Assembly: GCA_964494345.1 (NCBI GenBank)
Contig: CAZBSI010000004.1
Span: 310,001 to 374,000 of the forward strand
Direction: 5' to 3'
From: DTKD01 sp964494345
GTDB lineage: Bacteria > Armatimonadota > UBA5829
DNA: 64,000 nucleotides
Shown here: in pieces, positions 18,325 to 25,223 of the stretch
Position numbering within the stretch: position 1 is the first letter of the stretch
Layout of the letters: each line of letters begins with the position of its first letter
The notes under the pieces: generated by a model
Seen by the model: only the letters and a program-made list of their open reading frames with translations
The model's database searches: none
What the model was told of the DNA's origin: nothing
Program-made: the position numbers and the translations under genes

Positions 18325-18552
18325 CTAATGCGAACCACAGGTCGCACATTGACCTGAGGAGCAGCCATCGCAGGAACTGCCCGAATGATTATAGCCGCCA
18401 TCCGAAGAAGTGCGCGAGGAAAATGTAGAAACCGCCCGATGCAGGTCACCTGATCCGCAGGCTGGGCAGGCGGCTTCGTGAATCCGGCTTATTCCTATCA
18501 GCAGCTCGAAGTTGTGATCACACGACTGACAATGAAACTCATAGATTGGCAT
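18325..18552 (-). CDS. FmdB-family zinc-ribbon protein
   Basis: 75 residues. It begins MPIYEFHCQSCDHNFE and continues with CPACGSGDLHRAVSTF, the two CxxC pairs of the FmdB (CxxC_CXXC_SSSS) regulatory family. The tail is Ser/Gly/Cys-rich with two further Cys pairs (CDGCSSGQCATCG). The start codon overlaps the ricT stop as TGATG, so translation is likely coupled. The role of these small proteins is unclear; a regulatory or metal-binding function is proposed from the family name only. Confidence 0.87.
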   Translation of the reverse strand: MPIYEFHCQSCDHNFELLIGISRIHEAACPACGSGDLHRAVSTFSSRTSSDGGYNHSGSSCDGCSSGQCATCGSH

Positions 18553-19667
18553 CAGTGGTTTTCCTCTTCGGATTGCCCATTTCCGTGGTTTGGTTTCTTT
18601 CGCCGCAATCGCATTCCCCGCTTACCGCCGTTGGAGTTGTGATTTTTTGGTCCCTGCTTGTGCGACTTGCCGTTATTGGCATCTTCTGTGGGTTTTTGCA
18701 TCTGCAACGCGTCATCATAGTCTACGGGAGCATCTTCGTCGACGATATCATAATCGGCCTCATCCGGCTCAATGTCCTGGCTGATGCAGTCGCAGTCCTG
18801 CGGGTCGACGCAAATCGGCTGGCAGTGTGGTTCGGACAGGTCGCATCCAACTCCGTGCCTGCGACACATACCGTGCATATCTATGCTGGAGGCAGGTATG
18901 TGTATCTGTACGCCCTCTTCCGTCTGCACGGTGATCTCACCGCTGACGTAATTGATGTCTACGACCCTGCCTTCTCCTTTTTCCAGAGGCAGAACAGCCC
19001 CTACGGAAGGCAGAGACCGCTGCGCCTGTTTATAGAAATCGTGCTCGTATCGCAAGCAGCACATCAGTTTCCCACAACAGCCGGAAAACTTCGCCGGGTT
19101 CAAAAACAGGCTCTGATCCTTCGCCATCTTCATTGATATGGGATCAAATGAGCTTAAGAAGGTGGCACAGCACAGCGGCCGTCCGCAGGTTCCATATCCG
19201 CCGATCAGCTTGGCTTCGTCTCTCACGCCGATCTGGTGCAGTTGAACTTTTGTCCTGAGGGTGCCGGCGACATCTTTGACGAGCTCGCGGAAGTCTACTC
19301 TGCCGTCTGCCGAGAATGAAAACGTGACCTGCGAGCCGTCGAAAGCGTACTCCGATTCCAATAATTTCATGGGCAGATTGTGCTTCGCGATCTTGCTTTG
19401 ACAGACCTGGAAGGCGTACGCCTCCCGTTCACGATTCGATGCTTCGCGCTGGAGGTCATCGCCTGTAGCGAGCCTGACAATCGGTTTAAGAGGAGCCACG
19501 AGGTCTTCTTCGCCGACCTCCCTGGGTTCCAGCACTACTTCTCCGAACTCCATCCCCCGCGCTGTCTCGGCGATTATGAAATCGCCCTCGTTCAGCTCGA
19601 GTTCAACAGGATCGAAGTAGTAGACCTTGCCTACTTTTCTGAAGGAAACGCCAACAACAAGCGGCAT
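18552..19667 (-). CDS. ricT: PSP1-domain protein, RicT/YaaT-like
   Basis: 371 residues. The PSP1 core includes GVSFRKVGKVYYFDPV, YGTCGRPLCCATFLSSF, SMKMAKDQSLFLNPAKFSG and CCGKLMCCLRYE. The cysteine-rich stretch corresponds to residues that in B. subtilis RicT help hold iron-sulfur clusters in the RicAFT complex, which aids RNase Y-dependent RNA processing. The C-terminal third is Asp/Glu-rich then Lys/Arg/Asn-rich, a lineage-specific tail. ATG 19667 is preferred over an upstream in-frame codon. A hairpin (GCCCAC/GTGGGC, 19706-19727) lies in the 5' leader. It heads the ricT-fmdB-metG group. Confidence 0.87.
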   Translation of the reverse strand: MPLVVGVSFRKVGKVYYFDPVELELNEGDFIIAETARGMEFGEVVLEPREVGEEDLVAPLKPIVRLATGDDLQREASNREREAYAFQVCQSKIAKHNLPMKLLESEYAFDGSQVTFSFSADGRVDFRELVKDVAGTLRTKVQLHQIGVRDEAKLIGGYGTCGRPLCCATFLSSFDPISMKMAKDQSLFLNPAKFSGCCGKLMCCLRYEHDFYKQAQRSLPSVGAVLPLEKGEGRVVDINYVSGEITVQTEEGVQIHIPASSIDMHGMCRRHGVGCDLSEPHCQPICVDPQDCDCISQDIEPDEADYDIVDEDAPVDYDDALQMQKPTEDANNGKSHKQGPKNHNSNGGKRGMRLRRKKPNHGNGQSEEENH

Positions 19668-19835
19668 TATGTAAGTCCTTTGACTGTGGTGTCGGTTCAA
19701 TTGATGCCCACCTCAATGCAAGTGGGCTGCCTCTCGGCTACTTTCAATTCTACCACGTGGATAAATCGTCGGCAAATTATTTTCTGTAAATGGGTGGAAC
19801 CAACCGATTAGCTGCGTCGTATATATAATAGCAAA

Positions 19836-19888
19836 CCTTCCCACCCTCTTTTCTCCTCCCCAGTCCGCCAGGGCTGGGGAGCTTTTTT
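19836..19888 (+). ncRNA. candidate C/U-rich small RNA, copy 1
   Basis: TATAAT at 19824-19829 predicts a start near 19836. The transcript would be about 53 nt: a pyrimidine-rich single-stranded part (ACCTTCCCACCCTC, then TTCTCCTCCC) and a terminator hairpin CTCCCCAG/CTGGGGAG (19856-19881, extendable by a U-G and a C-G pair) followed by six T. The CUCCUCC and UCCC segments are complementary to Shine-Dalgarno sequences, as in csRNA, LhrC and RsaE-type sRNAs. Upstream GGAAC and CGTC elements resemble an ECF-sigma promoter, although the 14-base gap is short. No reading frame of note. Confidence 0.5.
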
Positions 19889-19988
19889 GTGTCTTTATTG
19901 TTCGTTATGCACTTTTCTGATTCATTAGTATCTTTTTTTCAAGAAAGTGGAACATTCCCAAACGTTGTGTCGTATATATAGTAGCAAA

Positions 19989-20042
19989 CCTTCCCACCCT
20001 CTTTTCTCCTCCCCAGTCCGCCAGGGCTGGGGAGCCTTTTTT
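19989..20042 (+). ncRNA. candidate C/U-rich small RNA, copy 2
   Basis: The second copy of the unit at 19836. -10 is TATAGT at 19977-19982, GGAAC at 19949-19953. The body and hairpin (20009-20034) are essentially identical to copy 1, with one additional C before the T-run at 20037-20042. Conservation covers the -10 region, the pyrimidine-rich stretch and the terminator, while the sequence between GGAAC and the -10 has diverged. Confidence 0.5.
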
Positions 20043-20071
20043 GTACGAGCGAAATGGAGAGCAAAAGAGGG

Positions 20072-21739
20072 CTACTCGCTGCCGGGATTTAGTTTTTGAA
20101 ATATCGCCCCCGCTACTGCCACAGCCGCCATTCCAACGATGAAGTTCACCACACAGACAGGGGCTATGACAGTGTAGGCAGACATCTCAAGCAAAACGCC
20201 AAGGACAACTCCCAGCACGACAGTGGGGGCCAACGCGACCGCAATCAACGCCATTCCCATTATATTGCAGAAGAAATTCTGAGCCTGGTCGCGCGAATCC
20301 GGATACAGCAGAGCGGGAATAGACGTTGCCGCCACACAGGGGAATCCGAGGAAAATGGAGGCTATTGTGCAGGCGGGCAATAGATCCGTTCGCGCAGCCG
20401 GCACAAGCGCCCACATCGAGATCGCAAAAGCCAGAGTACCAGACGCCAAATATATGGTTCCGGTCAAAATTTGCATCAACATCACTTTGTAAGCAGATAT
20501 CGGCATCGCTTTGAGGATATTTGCATGCTTCAGCTCTGCGCGTATCTGGGGTTGGACGGTGATCGACATCAGAAAGGAGAGATAGATCAGGATAAACGGC
20601 AGATTTTGCAGTATTTCGACCGCGTCTACCCGGGAGACGGCGAATATCACCCCGATTGGCAGAACAACGAGCAACAGCAACTGCCCCCACGACATGCGAT
20701 AACGCATAAGCAGGTTCTTCCAGAGCAGAGCCGTTGCACCCTTTCCGAACGGTCGTATTAACAGGAGTTTGGACCGGGTGGTGCCTTTTTCCTGAAGATT
20801 TTGCACGCGAATAGCCGTGGAATCCCCGGATATCATCGCCTGCTTCATCCTGGCCGCTTTTACGCTGACCCCAAGAGATGGCTCGTATATGTTCTCTTTA
20901 CGGGATATTAACATAAAGAAACTGCCTGCAGCCAGCAGCCACAATAATATGAGCTGATCGAAACGCACCTTTTCTGCATTCATCGCAGTGAACGGGGATA
21001 GAATCAGCGACGAGCACCAATGCGCCGGGGCGAAGACTGTTCTAATAATAGGTGAGGCCGCGGCGTCGCGCAAACTGAAGTCGGCGCTTCCGGTCCACGC
21101 GAAATGCCATATTCCGACAATCACTGCAGAGGCCGCTACTAAAATAAGAAGTGACTTGACTATAACACTAAGCTGCTTAAACCGTTCAAAACCGAAGGTG
21201 AAGACTATGTTGACCGTATGGGTAACGTTGAGCACAAATAATAAATAAGCAGCCAAGGCGGCTACACTGACGAAACCATAAGGATACAAACTGCCTCCGA
21301 GAGCCTGCATAGCTGGCGCCCCTGTAAAGACCACAAAAAGAACAATCCATAGAGTGTACCTAAGATAGTCTCTGAACAACTTCAGCAATAGAACCGAGCG
21401 ACGAGGTATGGGGGTGGGAAATAGAAAGTCGATGTGAGCGAGAGAAAAGATCAGTGAGCCGGTGGAAAACGCATGAAATAATATAACCACCGTCCCAAAG
21501 CTCAGGAGCAGAAACGTCGCCGATTGGACCAGGCCTTCGAGGTGGAGAGCTGGGCCGAGTGTCTTCCATACGAGCATATTAGGTCTCGGCGCACTTGCCA
21601 GTAAGATCGCTGTTTGCATAATCCACGCGATCACAAACGCCGCCACCAGCAACGCCGGAATCAGCCTTACCGGGCTTCGCAGCGTATTTTTTATCGAGTT
21701 AACAAATAATCGATATTCAAGATATAGTAGGGGCTTCAA
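20072..21739 (-). CDS. ABC exporter, membrane subunit
   Basis: 555 residues with about twelve hydrophobic segments, for example LIPALLVAAFVIAWIMQTAI, LLSFGTVVILFHAFSTGSL and a C-terminal VIAPVCVVNFIVGMAAVAVAGAI. Segment SLAHIDFLFPTPIPRRSVLLLKLFRDYLRY resembles ABC-2-type and putative ABC exporter proteins of Firmicutes. Start codon is TTG, inside the 3' end of the ATPase gene (23-base overlap), so the two are translated together. The substrate is unknown; such two-gene exporters move antibiotics, peptides or lipids. Confidence 0.78.
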   Translation of the reverse strand: MKPLLYLEYRLFVNSIKNTLRSPVRLIPALLVAAFVIAWIMQTAILLASAPRPNMLVWKTLGPALHLEGLVQSATFLLLSFGTVVILFHAFSTGSLIFSLAHIDFLFPTPIPRRSVLLLKLFRDYLRYTLWIVLFVVFTGAPAMQALGGSLYPYGFVSVAALAAYLLFVLNVTHTVNIVFTFGFERFKQLSVIVKSLLILVAASAVIVGIWHFAWTGSADFSLRDAAASPIIRTVFAPAHWCSSLILSPFTAMNAEKVRFDQLILLWLLAAGSFFMLISRKENIYEPSLGVSVKAARMKQAMISGDSTAIRVQNLQEKGTTRSKLLLIRPFGKGATALLWKNLLMRYRMSWGQLLLLVVLPIGVIFAVSRVDAVEILQNLPFILIYLSFLMSITVQPQIRAELKHANILKAMPISAYKVMLMQILTGTIYLASGTLAFAISMWALVPAARTDLLPACTIASIFLGFPCVAATSIPALLYPDSRDQAQNFFCNIMGMALIAVALAPTVVLGVVLGVLLEMSAYTVIAPVCVVNFIVGMAAVAVAGAIFQKLNPGSE

Positions 21740-22469
21740 CCGCCTTGCTCTCCTCGGTCAAACTCAAAAACACGTCTTCAAGGGAGGCATCGTTTCCTAT
21801 TTTTGCCCGCTCGTGCAGTTCCGACAGAGTGCCTTCTGCGATGATTACGCCTCGTTGTATGATTATTATGCGATCACAGAGATGCTCAGCGGTGTCGAGC
21901 ATATGTGTGCTGATAAGTATCGAACCCTGCCGCTGTTTCAGGTCCAGTAGCATATCCTTAAGCTCTTTTGCGCCCTTGGGATCTATGCCGATCAATGGTT
22001 CGTCGAGCAGGACGACCTTTGCGTCGTGGACAAATGCGCAGGCGATGGCGAGTTTCTGTTTCATGCCTTTAGAGAGGCTCAGCACAAAATCGTTGCGCCT
22101 TTCGTAGAGGTCGAAGCGCCTCATAAGCTCTTCGGCGCGTTCGTCGAAACGATCCAGGGTTTGGTAGGCCATAGCGATAAATCGCAGGTGCTCCCAGACT
22201 GTGAGCATTTCATAGGGAGTCGGTACCTCCGGGACGAACGCCAGAGATTTTTTGACCGCTTCCTCGTTTGTGGCGAGTTCGAGGCCATCTACTTCTATGC
22301 AGCCCTCCGTCGCCTGAACTATTCCGGTGATGCAGCGCAGGATTGTGGTTTTGCCGGCGCCATTCGGCCCGACAAGGCCGACAATCTCTCCTTCTGCCAC
22401 CGAAAATGAGACCTCGTCGACAGCCAGGTTTTTTCTGTAGTATTTTACAAGCCCATCTACTTTGAGCAA
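21717..22469 (-). CDS. ABC exporter, ATP-binding subunit
   Basis: 250 residues. Walker A is GPNGAGKTTI at residues 34-43, the signature is LSLSKGMKQKLAIACAF, Walker B VVLLDEPLIGIDPKG and the switch His sits in ISTHMLD. This is the CcmA/DrrA-like exporter ATPase group. The start codon is TTG with AGGA seven bases upstream. It overlaps its membrane partner, which follows. Confidence 0.92.
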   Translation of the reverse strand: MLKVDGLVKYYRKNLAVDEVSFSVAEGEIVGLVGPNGAGKTTILRCITGIVQATEGCIEVDGLELATNEEAVKKSLAFVPEVPTPYEMLTVWEHLRFIAMAYQTLDRFDERAEELMRRFDLYERRNDFVLSLSKGMKQKLAIACAFVHDAKVVLLDEPLIGIDPKGAKELKDMLLDLKQRQGSILISTHMLDTAEHLCDRIIIIQRGVIIAEGTLSELHERAKIGNDASLEDVFLSLTEESKAVEAPTIS

Positions 22470-22612
22470 GTCTATCCTCCGCGAATTGATCTGCCAATCT
22501 CAGCTCTTCAGTTAGTTTACGATTGCAAGCCGCATAATGTTTCTTTACCAAACAGTTATGTATTTCAGCGTTAAATGCCTTCGCTCAGCAAGTCTTTTTC
22601 GCATACTAATGA

Positions 22613-22640
22613 TTGACAATAATATGTAAACGCATATAAT
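22613..22640 (+). promoter_or_regulatory. sigma-70 promoter for the selenoperoxiredoxin
   Basis: TTGACA at 22613-22618 and TATAAT at 22635-22640 are both perfect hexamers with 16-base spacing. Transcription would begin near 22647, leaving a leader of about 80 bases. This rules out the in-frame ATG at 22639 as a start. Confidence 0.85.
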
Positions 22641-22725
22641 GATGCAAGCAGGCGCATTCAGCCTGTCGCGCACAGCCCGGGTGATTTACCAATCGATCAC
22701 CCAGCTTTTAGCAGAGGAGGTAGAT

Positions 22726-23424
22726 ATGCCTGAAGCAAAAGATGGTTGTGTTTCAGCCGCAAAAGGGCCGATTCGTTCGGCGGCCCCCGCTCCCCAAGGG
22801 GAAAACACATCACCCACACAGGAGGTAACGCGTATGTTGGCACGAGTTGGCAAACCGGCTCCGGATTTTGAAGCTAACGCGTTCGTCGGCGAGGGTTTCA
22901 AGCCCATAAAACTCTCAGATTATAAGGGCAAATGGATCGTCGTGTGCTTCTATCCCGGCGATTTCACATTTGTTTGACCGACCGAGTTGGCAGCGGTCGC
23001 TGCCCGTTATGAAGAATTCAAGAAGCTCGATACGGTCGTTTTGGCAATGAGCACAGACAGCAGGTTTGTGCATAAAATCTGGCAGGAAGAGGAACTGAGC
23101 AAGATGCTGCCCGGCGGAGTGCCGTTCCCGATGCTGTCGGATGCCGGCGGAAAGATAGGCTCTGTATACGGCGTATACGACGAAGAGGCGGGAGTCGATA
23201 TCCGCGGACGATTTATCATCGACCCGGACTTCGTCATCCGTGCAATGGAAGTGCTCACCCCTGAGGTTGGGCGCAATCCCGAAGAACTTCTAAGGCAGTT
23301 GAAGGCGTTCCAGCACGTGGTCGCGACTGGAGAGGTCACCCCATCTGGCTGGCAGCCTGGACAAACCACCCTAACCCCCGGCCCGGAACTGGTCGGCAAG
23401 GTTTGGGAGGTCTGGAAGCCGTAG
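22726..23424 (+). CDS. prxU: selenocysteine-containing peroxiredoxin (AhpC/TSA, PrxU type)
   Basis: Thiol/selenol peroxidase reducing H2O2 and organic peroxides. Two open frames in the same phase are separated only by TGA at 22975-22977, and that TGA replaces the peroxidatic Cys of the family motif FTFVCPTE (here CFYPGDFTFV-Sec-PTELAAV). Read through, the protein has 232 residues, with Sec84. Downstream, STDSRFVHKIW, GVYDEEAGVDIRGRFIIDPD and ELLRQLKAFQHV are normal peroxiredoxin. A GGCAGC/GCTGCC hairpin 11 bases after the TGA fits a bacterial SECIS. ATG 22726 has GAGGAGG five bases upstream; a second in-frame ATG at 22834, also with AGGAGG, would give a standard 196-residue protein with Sec48. 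The resolving Cys of the usual VCPA motif is Thr (EVTPSGW). selA, selB and selC are not in the window. Confidence 0.92.
22975..23004 (+). promoter_or_regulatory. UGA recoding site with SECIS-like stem-loop
   Basis: TGA at 22975-22977, then a perfect six-base-pair stem GGCAGC (22989-22994) and GCTGCC (22999-23004) with loop GGTC. There are 17 bases between the TGA and the loop, and a G occupies the first two loop positions, both as described for bacterial SECIS elements that bind SelB. Confidence 0.8.
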
Positions 23425-23454
23425 TTCGTGTCGGTTTCTAAATAGATAAACTTG

Positions 23455-23489
23455 CAGGGAGGAGCGTTTTGGCTCCTCCCTGTTTTTTT
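23455..23489 (+). terminator. rho-independent terminator of the peroxiredoxin gene
   Basis: An 11-base-pair perfect stem CAGGGAGGAGC/GCTCCTCCCTG, six-base loop, then seven T. It lies 30 bases past the stop codon and shows that the gene is monocistronic and complete through the readthrough product. Confidence 0.93.
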
Positions 23490-23507
23490 GTTGTGTTAAT
23501 CGTTGGG

Positions 23508-24641
23508 TTATTCGAACAGGTTTAGATATTTCTCGAATATGAAAATCCTGTTTCTCTTATATCCGGTAACTTCCACAAGGATTCCCAAACGTATGAAATC
23601 CTCAATGAGCCGCAGCGCAGTTGACGTAGTTATCGAAAGTTTTTCTGACACCTCCTGGCTGTCCACAATCGGCCTGCCGTAAAGATGGTGCAAGAAAGTT
23701 TGCGCCAGATTCGTTTTTCTGCCGAGTGTCGGTATACTGTTGCGCTCGACTTCCTCACGCAATTTAATAATTGATCTGAACGTCTCTATTGAGTTGGAGG
23801 CGGTATCTCGAATGCCTTCAAAAAAATACTTTAGCCACTGGTTCAGATCGTTGTGTGTGCGCACACGAGTGAGATTGTCGTAGTACAGAGACTTATTCTT
23901 CTCAAAAAATGCCGACAGATACAAAGTTGGTTTGGCTAGCAAGCCTTTGCTGACAAGATACAGAGTTATCAGCAGACGCCCGATTCTTCCATTGCCATCC
24001 AGAAATGGGTGAATTGTTTCAAACTGATAATGAGCAATTCCAATCCGGACCAGATGCGGCAAAGAGAGGTTTTCGTTATTCAAAAAAAGCTCGAAATCGG
24101 ACATCAGTTCAGGCAAAGCCTCCTCGTGAGGAGGGATAAATACGGCATCCGCGAGCGACGCGCCACCTATCCAGTTCTGGCTTAGACGAAATTCGTCCGG
24201 CTGTTTATGATGACCTCTCACTCCGTGTAAAAGAATGCGATGCGTATTTCTCAGCAGCCTGTTTGAGAGCGGAAGTTTTTCCAGGTCCAGGATAGCCTGG
24301 TTCATAGCTGAAATGTAGTTTTGAACCTCCTCCCAATCGTCGCGTTTCTCAGGATCAACATTCTCAACCGATTTCAATACATCAGCGATGTTTGTTTGAG
24401 TCCCTTCGATGCGGCTGGAAATTGTGGCCTCTTTGCTGACGTGCATCTTGATAAAGAAATCGACATCAGGCACCAACTGAGAGAAAGCGTTCAGCTCGCC
24501 GAGCTTGATATCGGCCTCGCTCAAAAGACGAATGAGAATATTGTCACTGACCTCCCAGTCCACATTAACAAGAGAGGGCAAAAAGCTCTTGTACTGATAC
24601 TGCTGTTTGTACGTCCCGGAGATAAAGTTTTTTGTGTCCAT
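23508..24641 (-). CDS. fic: Fic-domain AMP-transferase with C-terminal winged helix
   Basis: About 377 residues. The Fic motif HPFLDGNGRIGR starts at residue 211 with the catalytic His first, and SSRIEG at 75-80 fits the autoinhibitory S-x-x-x-E-G motif of class II Fic proteins whose inhibitory helix lies N-terminal. The C-terminal residues (EVSEKLSITTSTALRLIEDF, LGILVEVTGYKRNRIF) form a winged helix-turn-helix. Fic enzymes attach AMP to a Tyr or Ser of a target protein; the target is unknown. ATG 24641 has a weak ribosome site. Repeated boxes upstream suggest self-regulation through the winged helix. No antitoxin gene is adjacent. Confidence 0.9.
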   Translation of the reverse strand: MDTKNFISGTYKQQYQYKSFLPSLVNVDWEVSDNILIRLLSEADIKLGELNAFSQLVPDVDFFIKMHVSKEATISSRIEGTQTNIADVLKSVENVDPEKRDDWEEVQNYISAMNQAILDLEKLPLSNRLLRNTHRILLHGVRGHHKQPDEFRLSQNWIGGASLADAVFIPPHEEALPELMSDFELFLNNENLSLPHLVRIGIAHYQFETIHPFLDGNGRIGRLLITLYLVSKGLLAKPTLYLSAFFEKNKSLYYDNLTRVRTHNDLNQWLKYFFEGIRDTASNSIETFRSIIKLREEVERNSIPTLGRKTNLAQTFLHHLYGRPIVDSQEVSEKLSITTSTALRLIEDFIRLGILVEVTGYKRNRIFIFEKYLNLFE

Positions 24642-24673
24642 CAGAAAGTGTCCGATCTGCAACCATAGATTTT

Positions 24674-24764
24674 CATAGTTGCACTTATTGCGTTTTCTGC
24701 AAGTATAATTTTCCATAATTGCACTTAACGCGTTATCTGCAATTATAACATTCCTAATTTGCAC
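24674..24764 (-). promoter_or_regulatory. operator-like repeats upstream of fic
   Basis: Two and a half direct repeats of exactly 40 bp. TTGCAC recurs at 24679, 24719 and 24759 (plus-strand reading), and the first two are each followed by TGCAA at 24698 and 24738, forming a spaced inverted repeat. A TATAAT-like -10 on the minus strand (GTTATAAT, about 24744-24749) lies within the repeats, so a protein bound here would control fic transcription. Confidence 0.6.
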
Positions 24765-24822
24765 ATGTAAAACGTCTAGACGGGGGATGGGGTCAGAAAG
24801 CCTGTGGGGTTGACGACAAAAA

Positions 24823-24897
24823 TGGAGGCGACGACCAGAATCGAACTGGTGATAGCGATTTTGCAGACCGCTGCCTTAGCCACTTGGCTACGTCGCC
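24823..24897 (-). tRNA. tRNA-Cys (GCA)
   Basis: Seven-base-pair acceptor stem GGCGACG/CGTCGCC, anticodon loop CTGCAAA giving anticodon GCA, T-arm with GTTCGATTC, discriminator U73 (a tRNA-Cys identity base) and encoded CCA end. Five bases separate it from tRNA-Gly, with which it is co-transcribed. Confidence 0.95.
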
Positions 24898-24901
24898 TCG
24901 C

Positions 24902-24976
<75 letters not shown>

Positions 24977-25040
24977 AAACCGGTGGGCTGAATCCTGTTG
25001 AATCTACGCCCTGATGCTGACAATGCAGCATCGAGACTAC

Positions 25041-25069
25041 ATTATAGCACCCTACCCGGCTCTTGACAA
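25041..25069 (-). promoter_or_regulatory. promoter of the tRNA-Gly/tRNA-Cys operon
   Basis: On the minus strand TTGTCA and a perfect TATAAT are spaced by 17 bases. Start would fall near 25034, about 58 bases before tRNA-Gly. Confidence 0.8.
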
Positions 25070-25075
25070 TACAAG

Positions 25076-25124
25076 TTTTGCATATCAAAACTACGCTACT
25101 TTGCATATCAAGTTTTGCATATCA
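25076..25124. repeat. three copies of TTTTGCATATCA in a divergent promoter region
   Basis: (T)TTTGCATATCA occurs at 25076, 25100 and 25113, between the tRNA promoter and the mla promoter, ending 16 bases before the mla -35. The motif contains the near-palindrome TGCATA and may be a binding site. Confidence 0.55.
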
Positions 25125-25140
25125 TAGGCAGTGGTTTTAA

Positions 25141-25169
25141 TTGACAGTGTAGGGCTCGTCAGGTATACT
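25141..25169 (+). promoter_or_regulatory. sigma-70 promoter of the mla operon
   Basis: TTGACA at 25141-25146, 17-base spacer, TATACT at 25164-25169. The predicted start near 25176 leaves a leader of about 48 bases before mlaE and excludes the earlier in-frame start at 25131. Confidence 0.82.
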
Positions 25170-25223
25170 TTGTCTTGCCGCCGATTTGGCTGGCCAGACC
25201 TCATTTCGACCAGGTCGGAGATC

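Larger units (their letters stand above)
19795..20042 (+). repeat. tandem duplication of a short promoter-terminator unit
   Basis: Two direct copies offset by 153 bases fill most of the 404-base gap between ricT and the ABC permease. Both contain TGGAAC, then 23 bases later TATAAT or TATAGT, then an almost identical body of about 55 bases ending in the same rho-independent terminator on the plus strand. The flanking genes are both on the minus strand, so the units do not simply terminate a neighbouring gene. The spacer between the copies shows no similarity. Confidence 0.85.

Noticed and set aside
22975..22977. TGA as a true stop or a pseudogene-causing mutation in the peroxiredoxin
   Set aside because: It falls exactly on the catalytic Cys codon, both halves are intact and in the same frame, and a SECIS-like hairpin follows. 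A random nonsense mutation would rarely hit this codon.
24642..24764. N-terminal extension of Fic from 24764
   Set aside because: The extra 41 codons are translated from the 40-bp direct repeats and promoter-like sequence, so they are more likely regulatory DNA.
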